The notes under the pieces were generated by a model, which ran no database searches, had not been told where the DNA came from, and was given only the letters and a program-made list of their open reading frames with translations. Position numbers and translations under genes: made by a program. This document shows positions 57,838-64,000 of a stretch of DNA of 64,000 bases, in pieces. The first letter of the stretch is position 1. Every line of letters begins with the position of its first letter. The stretch comes from Iodidimonas nitroreducens (GTDB taxonomy: Bacteria > Pseudomonadota > Alphaproteobacteria > Sphingomonadales > Rhodothalassiaceae), in the NCBI RefSeq assembly GCF_008579165.1, contig NZ_BKCN01000012.1. One strand, given 5' to 3'.

Positions 57838-59550
57838 TTGAAGCTGTTTATGATCGCCTCAATGAATTGGCAGAAAGGTGTTCGGATTGTGAGATGGGTG
57901 TTGAGAGGCGTTTTTTTTGCGGTGGTTTTTGGGCTGGCTTTAGTGGGGCCCGCTGATGTGTCTTTGGCGAGCACGCAAGATGCGCCGCCAACCCCTGAAG
58001 CATCGACCCCCGAAGCCACTGACCCTGAAGCCAATGACCCTGAAGCATCGACCCCCGAAGCACCTGAAGCCAATGACCCTGAAGCATCGACCCCCGAAGC
58101 AACAGACCCTCAAGCCCCTGAGACTGAAGCAAGCGAAAATGAACCCCTTGATTTCGTTAGGGTATATGAGGCGGGCAATTATGAGCAGGCGGCGCTTTTG
58201 GCGCAGGCCGCTTTGGATCAGGGTAATCTGGAGCGGGATCGCCGGGGCCGGGCATGGCTGGCGGTGGCCAAGGCGCATGTGCTGGCCAATCGCCATGAGG
58301 CGGCGCGCGAAGCCCTTGATAAGGCTTTGGCGTTTCTTGATGCCCCGGCGGAAGCCCATTATGAGCGGTTTTTGCTCGCCTATACCCAACGCGATTGGAT
58401 ACCCGCCGCCCAGGATTTGAAGGCTTTGGCCGGGGTTCGCCCCGATCTTGCCCGCCCCGTGCACACAGCAGCGGTGATGGCCATCAAAAATGGCGTGATC
58501 GGTTTGGGCCGCGAAGATCTGGCCTTTGATCTGTTGCTGGCTTTAAGGGATGCGAATTATAGCGGAGCGCCTGCCGATGCCCGGCCCGATGCCCTTTATC
58601 GCGATCTTGTGCAAATGCTGGGGGTGCGGGGGCGCTTGTTTGAAGCCGAAGCCCTGCTGAAAGCAATTTATGAAACGGATCTGGTCGTTGGCATGATGGT
58701 GGATCGCCGTTTTTCCTCCCTTTGGCGCAGTCTTGATACCCTTTATGGCACGGCGGCGGCGATCACCGCGCGGGAGCTTGAATTCATCGCGCAGGTGCGG
58801 CAGGGCAACAGCAATTCCCTTGTCCTCATTCGTCAGCATATGAAAGATTATCGCCGCCACGGCTTATCGGATCGGGCCGTGCAATTGGGGGGGGCGGTGA
58901 TGCAGGCGGTGGATATGCGCCAGCTTTCCGGCCCCCTTGGCGCGCAGATTTTATGGGTGGCCAATGAACTGGCTTATGCGCTTTTGGATATCGAGGAAAC
59001 CGAAGCAGCCATCAGCCTTTTGGGCCAGATCGCAGCCCTTGATCCGGCGCGCATTCCGGGCCTTGTGAACCAGCAGATCAATTATGCTGCCATTCTTTTG
59101 GGGGAGGGGCGCTATCAATCGGCCCTTGATGCGGCACCACGGGCGGAATTTGGCTCGATTTCCCGCTATGGCCAGTTTTTCATCCGCCAGATTGCCGTTT
59201 GTGCCTATGAAGCAATGGGCGAGCCTGATCAGGCTTTGGCCGCCCTTGGGCCTTTGCTGGAACAGCCGATGCTTAATCCTCGGGCAACGCAGATCGCCCT
59301 TTTATGCCTTGATGATCTGGATCGGGCGGCGGCGCATCTCATTGATCGTTTGGATCGGGAGCAAACCCGCGAAGATGCTTTGCTGGCTTTGGTAAAGCCC
59401 GATCTTTCCGCGCTTCATGCGCCTTTTTTCCAGACCCTGCAGGCGCGCTTTGAGCAATTGCGCAGGCGTGAGGATGTGCTGGATAAACAGGCAGAGGTGG
59501 GGCGGCAGGTGTTTTTCCGGCTCAGGCCCATTTATTGGGGCGCATTTTAA
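57838..59550 (+). CDS. Secreted or anchored TPR-like repeat protein with Pro/Glu-rich linker
   Basis: 570 residues. N-terminal hydrophobic signal or anchor (VLRGVFFAVVFGLALVGPADVSLA), then about 60 residues built from EASTPEA/TDPEANDPEA repeats, then alpha-helical TPR-like pairs to the end (VYEAGNYEQAALLAQAALDQG, LANRHEAAREALDKALAFL, GEPDQALAALGPLLEQP). No catalytic motif. It probably acts as a periplasmic scaffold. It overlaps the meaB promoter and sits between mutB and meaB without an obvious functional link. The first eight residues may not be used (ATG 57862). Confidence 0.7.
   Translation: MKLFMIASMNWQKGVRIVRWVLRGVFFAVVFGLALVGPADVSLASTQDAPPTPEASTPEATDPEANDPEASTPEAPEANDPEASTPEATDPQAPETEASENEPLDFVRVYEAGNYEQAALLAQAALDQGNLERDRRGRAWLAVAKAHVLANRHEAAREALDKALAFLDAPAEAHYERFLLAYTQRDWIPAAQDLKALAGVRPDLARPVHTAAVMAIKNGVIGLGREDLAFDLLLALRDANYSGAPADARPDALYRDLVQMLGVRGRLFEAEALLKAIYETDLVVGMMVDRRFSSLWRSLDTLYGTAAAITARELEFIAQVRQGNSNSLVLIRQHMKDYRRHGLSDRAVQLGGAVMQAVDMRQLSGPLGAQILWVANELAYALLDIEETEAAISLLGQIAALDPARIPGLVNQQINYAAILLGEGRYQSALDAAPRAEFGSISRYGQFFIRQIAVCAYEAMGEPDQALAALGPLLEQPMLNPRATQIALLCLDDLDRAAAHLIDRLDREQTREDALLALVKPDLSALHAPFFQTLQARFEQLRRREDVLDKQAEVGRQVFFRLRPIYWGAF
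57994..58100 (+). repeat. 23-base repeats encoding PEAS/TPEA
   Basis: CCTGAAGCATCGACCCCCG plus AAGC occurs at 57994-58016, 58039-58061 and 58078-58100, with diverged copies between. It is a length-variable linker in the TPR protein. Confidence 0.8.
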
Positions 59551-59573
59551 AGCCATTGGGGGCTGGGCACGGC

Positions 59574-60586
59574 ATGGAAAACGCAAAATCCAAGACATGG
59601 GACGAACAAGGCCTGAACGATCTGGCCGCCGCCGTGCGGGCTGGGGATCGGGCGTCTTTGGCGCGGGCCATCACATTGGTGGAAAGCCGCCGCAGTGATC
59701 ATCTGGCAGCCGCCCAATCGCTTTTGACCCGCCTGCTACCCGAAACCGGAAAAGCCCATCGCATCGGCATTACCGGGGTGCCCGGCGTTGGGAAATCAAC
59801 TTTTATCGATGCTTTTGGCAGCAATCTCACAGCGATGGGCAAAAAGCTGGCGGTGCTGGCAGTTGATCCTCATCGGGGCGCAGTGGCGGTTCGATCTTGG
59901 GGGATAAAACCCGCATGGAAAAGCTGGCTGTTGATCCCTGTGCCTTCATCCGGCCATCGCCATCATCGGGGGTTTTGGGGGGGGTGGCCCGTGCCACCCG
60001 GGAAACGATCCTGCTGTGCGAAGCCGCTGGATATGATGTTGTTCTGGTGGAAACGGTGGGGGCCGGGCAATCGGAATATGTGGTTGCCGATATGGTTGAT
60101 CTGTTTTTGGTGCTGATGCTGCCGGGGGCTGGGGATATGCTGCAGGGGATCAAAAAAGGCGTTCTTGAACTTGCCGATATCATCGCGGTGAATAAAGCCG
60201 ATCAGGCCCCCGATCAGGGGCGGCGGGCGGCCCGCGATTATGCATCGGCCCTGCAGATCATGACCGCTGCCGATGCCCCGTGGAAGCCGCCGGTGCTTTC
60301 GATTTCCGGCCTTTTGAACCAGGGCCTTGATGATCTGTGGGCGCAGATGCAGCAGCATCATAAAATCATGATTAAAAGCGGTTTATTTCATGAGCGGCGG
60401 CAAGAACAGACAATCAAATGGATGTGGGCAATGGTGGAAGATCGTTTGCTCAGCCGGTTTCGCGCTAACCCTGAGGTGAAAGCGGCCTTGCCCGATCTGA
60501 TGGCTGATGTGAAAGACGATCGCATCACCGCAACCCTCGCCGCCGAAAAGCTTTTGGCGCATTTTGGCATGGGCGATTTCATCTGA
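59574..60586 (+). CDS. meaB: Methylmalonyl-CoA mutase chaperone GTPase MeaB (one frame break)
   Basis: About 337 residues. G3E/ArgK-type P-loop GTPase with GVPGVGKSTFIDAFG, VLAVDPSS (in the repaired frame), VETVGAGQSEYVVADMVD and NKADQ. It loads and protects B12-bound mutase. One T is missing near 59870 (GATCCTCATCGG for GATCCTTCATCGG). The break lies between Walker A and the base-binding region, and the rest continues cleanly from LGDKTRMEKLAVDP. ATG 59574 overlaps nothing upstream. Followed by a strong hairpin. Confidence 0.93.
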
Positions 60587-60603
60587 AGGCATCCGCAAAA
60601 AAG

Positions 60604-60634
60604 GGACGGTCCTTTGTGGGGACCGTCCAGTTTT
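60604..60634 (+). terminator. Intrinsic terminator after meaB
   Basis: GGACGGTCC (60604-60612) and GGACCGTCC (60620-60628) pair perfectly over nine bases with a seven-base loop, then AGTTTT. It is 18 bases past the meaB stop. Confidence 0.8.
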
Positions 60635-60678
60635 GCCTGGCATGGGCTTGGGGCTGGGGTGATGGGATGCCAGGCAAA
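60632..60678. other. Second hairpin, 12-base perfect stem
   Basis: TTTGCCTGGCAT (60632-60643) pairs with ATGCCAGGCAAA (60667-60678) over twelve bases with a 23-base G-rich loop. It is directly adjacent to the meaB terminator and lacks a T-run. Together with the terminator at 60794-60832 it frames about 200 bases that could be a small RNA. Confidence 0.5.
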
Positions 60679-60793
60679 TGGTGATGCAACTCTCGTACTT
60701 ATCTTTACGCGGCCATAAAGAAGATGGATCAGCGGCACCGCATTTTTTGTCGATTTATCGCGCTTTTGGTTGCAATCGATCACCAAGCCCAAA

Positions 60794-60832
60794 AGCCCCG
60801 ACACGGCAAGGCGCGGCGGGGCTGGTTTTTTT
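60794..60832 (+). terminator. Plus-strand intrinsic terminator with no assigned gene
   Basis: AGCCCCG (60794-60800) pairs with CGGGGCT (60817-60823), followed by GGTTTTTTT. The orientation is plus, but the nearest plus gene (meaB) already has a terminator 170 bases earlier; the next gene is on minus. It may end an unannotated transcript. Confidence 0.65.
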
Positions 60833-60851
60833 GTAGGATAGAGAGGCGGGG

Positions 60852-61055
60852 TCAGTGCATCTTGCTGTCATCGCACGGATGTTGCGATCCCACCAGTTCT
60901 TCCAGATTGAGGGCTGCGCTATTCAGCAAAAGCGCAACCAGCTCGATATCCATGCTTTTGGCCTCATTGGCCAATTCGCTGATTTTTTTGTGGAAATCAA
61001 GCAATGTATCGCGGGATAATTCCGGTATCTTTATGATATCATTATACATTTTCAT
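60852..61055 (-). CDS. Small hypothetical protein downstream of the PhyH-like gene
   Basis: 67 residues, mostly helical, acidic (IIKIPELSRDTLLDFHKKI, LANEAKSMDIELVALLLN) with one Cys near the end. Its start overlaps the end of the dioxygenase-like gene by 14 bases, which supports it being a translated member of that operon. No family recognised. Confidence 0.55.
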   Translation of the reverse strand: MKMYNDIIKIPELSRDTLLDFHKKISELANEAKSMDIELVALLLNSAALNLEELVGSQHPCDDSKMH

Positions 61056-61932
61056 AGGCCTCTTTCAACAGGGCTTCGATTTCAGGGGGCAGGGCATCGC
61101 GCGCTGGCAAGGATGCGGGGCGCCCGGATGATTGCAGCAAAACGGATGGGCAGTGATTTTCATAGCCGCCCAGATTGGGCCGATGCAGCCGATAGCCGAT
61201 CAGATCCTGAAGCTCTTTCGGCAAGTGGCGTGCTTCATCGGGGGGATAGGCAAGGAATTGATTTTCATAGCTTTTAAGCCAGCCAAGGCTATAGCTCACG
61301 ATGATCCCGGTGCGGTGGGTGCGGGCGATATTGGCGCCGCCGGCATGAAGGGTTGAGCCTAAAAAGATCAGTGCCGATCCCGCAGGCATTTCCATGATTT
61401 CGGGCATTTGGCTGGCATCGGGATCGTGCAGCTTTCCATCCTGCCGATGGCTACCCGGCCAAAGCCGCGTGGCCCCATTCTCGGCGGTGAAATCATCGAT
61501 CGCCCAGAGCACATTGATCAGAAATTCATGGGCCTTATGAGGCGTTGGCCACATATCTTCATCACGATGGGGCGGTTGTTGCGGGGCATTCGCGTGGATG
61601 CGCACCGCCTGTGTCAGATTGAGCTGATAATAATCGCAATGTGGCCCCAGAATCTGTTCGTTCAGATCCTTGATGAAAGGATGGGTGATCAGGGGCTGGA
61701 TGGCGGGTGTTTTGGTGAGCAGACGGCCAAAGCGCGTGGTTTGATAGCCATAAAAATAGCCCTCACAACGCGGTGTTTGCAAAAACCATGGCTCCAGTTC
61801 GGTCCGCAGGCGCTTTAAGGTGGTTTGGGCCATCAGATTGTTGCAGATGACATAGCCATCCTTGCATAATTTTTCGATCAGCGCGCTGTTGTCTTGCGCT
61901 TTGCTCATCAGGCTATTTGGCAATGCTGCCAT
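61042..61932 (-). CDS. Phytanoyl-CoA dioxygenase-like Fe(II)/2-oxoglutarate oxygenase
   Basis: 296 residues. The PhyH fold has iron ligands in PPHRDEDMW (HxD) and a distal His near LHAGGANIARTHRTG, with the 2-oxoglutarate arginine following. GSALIFLGSTLHAGG is typical. It lies 41 bases downstream of luxI on the same strand. A phyH-like gene after luxI is a recurrent arrangement in sphingomonads and related alphaproteobacteria, so it probably makes a quorum-controlled product or modifies a fatty metabolite. Alternative start ATG 61908. Confidence 0.85.
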   Translation of the reverse strand: MAALPNSLMSKAQDNSALIEKLCKDGYVICNNLMAQTTLKRLRTELEPWFLQTPRCEGYFYGYQTTRFGRLLTKTPAIQPLITHPFIKDLNEQILGPHCDYYQLNLTQAVRIHANAPQQPPHRDEDMWPTPHKAHEFLINVLWAIDDFTAENGATRLWPGSHRQDGKLHDPDASQMPEIMEMPAGSALIFLGSTLHAGGANIARTHRTGIIVSYSLGWLKSYENQFLAYPPDEARHLPKELQDLIGYRLHRPNLGGYENHCPSVLLQSSGRPASLPARDALPPEIEALLKEAYENV

Positions 61933-61973
61933 TGATGATCTCCCTTTAATGGGCGAAGGTTTTTCATTGTGAT

Positions 61974-62591
61974 TTAAGCGGCAATTCTGATCTGATCAGC
62001 CATGCGCATCAGGGGCAGGGTCATTTTGAAATGGCTGCTCAAAGCATCAAGGCCATGGGGGCTGACCTGCAATTGCCAGGCGCTGATGATGTCGGTTTCA
62101 GTTGGGCGCGGCAGGCCCAGGGGCAGCAAAGTCAGCCCCACACGCAGCATCGAAGGGATAAAGCCGGTGCTTGTGACAAAGCTTAAAGCCCGCACATCGC
62201 GCAGCAGGCTATATTCAAGGCAGGCGGTGACCAGCTTTGAAATTTCATAGGATCGCCGGGCGGGGGAGCGCATCTGGGGTGAAACGCACATGCGGCTGAT
62301 TTCAAGGATATCGGGCGCACGGGGCGCCCCCCCATGGCACAGATCGTCAAAATATTCCGACATCAGATGCGGCTGATCTGTGGGCAGCAGGCGGGTTGAT
62401 GACAGCACCCTTTGGTTGCGGATCGAAATGAAATAGGTGGCGTGATCATCAAATTCATCGCGTTCGATCAGGCCTTGAGCCGGGATCGACCATCCCAGTT
62501 CATCGATGAACACAGTTTTTCTGTGTTGCAATGTCTGATTGATCAAAGCGGAAAATTCCGCATGTTGCTCGGGCGGAATACAGATCACCAT
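61974..62591 (-). CDS. LuxI-type acyl-homoserine lactone synthase
   Basis: 205 residues. All invariant AHL-synthase residues are in place: R24, F28, W34, D45, D48, R66 (SSTRLLPT), E96 and R99 (LEISR). Makes an AHL from S-adenosylmethionine and acyl-ACP or acyl-CoA; the acyl chain cannot be read from sequence. It follows luxR on the same strand after a 357-base gap. Confidence 0.95.
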   Translation of the reverse strand: MVICIPPEQHAEFSALINQTLQHRKTVFIDELGWSIPAQGLIERDEFDDHATYFISIRNQRVLSSTRLLPTDQPHLMSEYFDDLCHGGAPRAPDILEISRMCVSPQMRSPARRSYEISKLVTACLEYSLLRDVRALSFVTSTGFIPSMLRVGLTLLPLGLPRPTETDIISAWQLQVSPHGLDALSSHFKMTLPLMRMADQIRIAA

Positions 62592-62948
62592 GATAGTGCT
62601 CCCTCATAATAGCGGTGAAGAGGGATAACTGTATCAGGGATGGACGGTGGCTGTTCTTCCCATAGGTTTATAGGTTGACGGCCTGAAAAGCCTGTTTATA
62701 GAGTTAATTTACAAATCTGTAGTACTATGTGCTTTGATTATTCTCTAATGAGTAGAAAAACACAAGTGGAATTTTTTCAGCTTTCTTCCAAGGGGGAATT
62801 TTTAAATAAACAGTAATCTATTGTACAATAAACCTGTAATTATTTAAAAGATGGATGCTGACAGGACCAAAAACACATGAACGCCTGATCCCCAAAGGCA
62901 GGTCATTGCGTTTGTAAAAATTCATCCTAAGCGTGAGAATTTACATGT
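62592..62948. promoter_or_regulatory. luxR-luxI intergenic region
   Basis: 357 bases without coding potential, very AT-rich from 62690 to 62880. It contains a perfect 12-base palindrome TATTGTACAATA at 62819-62830 and TAGTACTA at 62720-62727. The former, 228 bases before luxI, is a candidate LuxR-type or other operator. A short direct repeat ATAGGTT-T-ATAGGTT lies near 62662-62676. Confidence 0.45.
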
Positions 62949-63752
62949 TTAAAGGGAGGGAGATTGGCTTTTTGAGGGCCGGTGCGCCATGGTCAAGGGT
63001 GGTGTGACAAGATCAGGCCCTGTGACATCGAGAAAGGCGATTTCATTCATGAAAAGCGCCTGCACCACGGCTTGGACCCGGGTGGCGACGCCCAAACGAC
63101 GCATTGCGGCCGTGACATGGGAGGTAGCGGTATGGCGGCTGATCGATAAAATCGTGCCAATGGTCCAATCGCTTTTTCCCTGCGCCACAAGTTCAAGGCA
63201 ACGTTTTTGCTGGGCGGTTAAAAGCGGGGATTTTTTTGGGAACCGGCTGGCGGCACAGAATCGGCGGCCGGTTTCATAAAGATAAAAAGCCATCAGATGG
63301 ATGGCGCTGATCACATCAGGATCAATCTGTTCTTTGTGGATCACCGAGCAGGAGGCGGTTACAGTTCCATGGGAATGGATGGGGATGCTGAACCCCACAT
63401 CGAGGCCAAATTCACCTGCACAATTAAGAATTTGATGCTGTTTTGCATTGAGCGAATGTTTCCAGGCCGGATCATCCCAGCGCCATGGCAAAGTGCGTGT
63501 TTCGCTGGAAGATAAAACCGGATCATCAAGATCAAAGCGGTTTTTGATGAAGGTCGCAATCCATTCTTCGGGATAATTATGAAGGGCAAAAGCGGTGTGA
63601 TCCGCTTGCCCCGGAATGCTATGAGACAGGCAGGCAAAATGTTCACAGCCCAGTTCGGCAATGGTCGTTTCAAAAACAGACCCAGCTTCATCAAGGCTGT
63701 GGCATCTTTGAACCGTTTCAATGAAATTTTGAACAATGGCAAAATGAACCAT
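62949..63752 (-). CDS. LuxR-type quorum-sensing regulator
   Basis: 267 residues. N-terminal autoinducer-binding domain with the conserved Trp (PEEW), a Phe at the usual Tyr61 position, D-P (LDDPV) and PWRW, then a C-terminal helix-turn-helix (LLTAQQKRCLELVAQGKSDW, SRHTATSHVTAAMRRLGV). It reads luxI on the same strand and most likely responds to its AHL. Unlike many LuxRs, its DNA-binding domain is followed by a 35-residue tail. Confidence 0.93.
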   Translation of the reverse strand: MVHFAIVQNFIETVQRCHSLDEAGSVFETTIAELGCEHFACLSHSIPGQADHTAFALHNYPEEWIATFIKNRFDLDDPVLSSSETRTLPWRWDDPAWKHSLNAKQHQILNCAGEFGLDVGFSIPIHSHGTVTASCSVIHKEQIDPDVISAIHLMAFYLYETGRRFCAASRFPKKSPLLTAQQKRCLELVAQGKSDWTIGTILSISRHTATSHVTAAMRRLGVATRVQAVVQALFMNEIAFLDVTGPDLVTPPLTMAHRPSKSQSPSL

Positions 63753-64000
63753 CTATCCCTAACGCGGCCTCCCTGTTCCATCCCGTTAAAGCATCCTATG
63801 GCGCCTGATGCTTTTATCGTGTGCAGATATGCCTCATCATTTGCCTATTAGTAAATATTTTTCGCTTTCGCACAATCAATCATAGATTGTTATTTGCGAT
63901 TTTTATGCAAGATTGGGATAAAGTTTTGTTTGTCAGATCATGCGCCGCGCCGGGCAGAGGTCAGCAAAAAAGAATGGATCCCTGTGTGTTGGGGCTGTGA
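63753..64000. promoter_or_regulatory. luxR upstream region to window edge
   Basis: AT-rich. AAAGCATC (63788-63795) and GATGCTTT (63807-63814) form an eight-base inverted repeat just upstream of luxR. On the minus strand 63938 to the edge is open for 21 codons ending in TGA and could be the tail of another gene, but this is too short to support. Confidence 0.35.

Noticed and set aside
1099..60586. Treating the 16 broken genes as pseudogenes
   Set aside because: Each break is a single base next to G/C, both sides stay conserved, and it affects core genes at random; read error explains this better.
60640..60800. SRP (4.5S) or 6S RNA in the hairpin-rich interval
   Set aside because: The conserved GGAAG tetraloop region of SRP RNA and the 6S bubble are not present.
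62717..62731. TAGTACTA with flanks as a lux box
   Set aside because: The outer arms do not pair; too short to distinguish from chance in AT-rich DNA.
63938..64000. C-terminus of a minus-strand gene entering from the right edge
   Set aside because: Only 21 codons are visible and no family can be recognised.

Overview
The window (about 55% GC) is a stretch of alphaproteobacterial chromosome. The strongest clue to the organism is a six-gene copper-oxidase cluster at 7775-15607. Its order matches the iox (iodide oxidase) cluster that I recall from the iodide-oxidising alphaproteobacterium strain Q-1 (Iodidimonas) and some Roseovarius. It encodes a Tat-exported multicopper oxidase (IoxA), a large secreted partner with no known domain (IoxC), three SCO1/SenC-type proteins and a cytochrome c/periplasmic-binding fusion. 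I therefore read the window as Iodidimonas-like. The genus is inferred from gene content, since no marker RNA is present.

Layout, left to right. 1-7755: nucleoside salvage, with a minus-strand deoB-deoC-ALDH16-nupC operon facing a plus-strand gntR-purine nucleoside phosphorylase pair. 7775-15607: iox cluster (minus). 15608-16233: a 626-base AT-rich divergent regulatory region. 16234-27127: type II secretion genes, gspE-F-H-L-M-C-like-D-I-J on plus and gspG-K convergent on minus. 27338-30370: folE and a secreted S9 dipeptidyl peptidase. 30371-33063: modABC and modE, with a palindromic ModE-type operator. 33161-39359: a small membrane protein, a TonB-dependent receptor, a small peptidoglycan-binding protein and an extracellular nuclease. 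39621-44610: 3-hydroxybutyrate dehydrogenase, a patatin lipase and a two-subunit Mo-hydroxylase (iorAB). 44746-53010: a soluble triple-PAS chemoreceptor, an SDR, a ferredoxin-reductase-type flavoprotein, a large patatin, a TauE-type permease and a DUF3833 protein. 53121-60586: methylmalonyl-CoA mutase (both subunits), a group III truncated haemoglobin, a TPR protein and MeaB. 60852-63752: quorum sensing, luxR -> luxI -> phytanoyl-CoA-dioxygenase-like gene -> small ORF.

How they fit together. The T2SS, secreted nuclease, secreted peptidase, nucleoside transporter and deo/PNP enzymes suggest a scavenger that degrades external DNA and protein and feeds pentoses into central metabolism. The mod genes supply molybdate to enzymes such as IorAB. 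MutA/MutB/MeaB handle propionyl-CoA-derived carbon. The iox cluster adds extracellular halide (or other small-molecule) oxidation.

Quality caveat. Sixteen genes are interrupted at 19 points by single-base frame changes, and sixteen of those points are repaired by restoring one G or C next to a G/C. This looks like systematic sequence error rather than gene decay, so these genes are annotated as whole CDSs with the break positions stated. No rRNA, tRNA, IS element, phage or CRISPR array was found.
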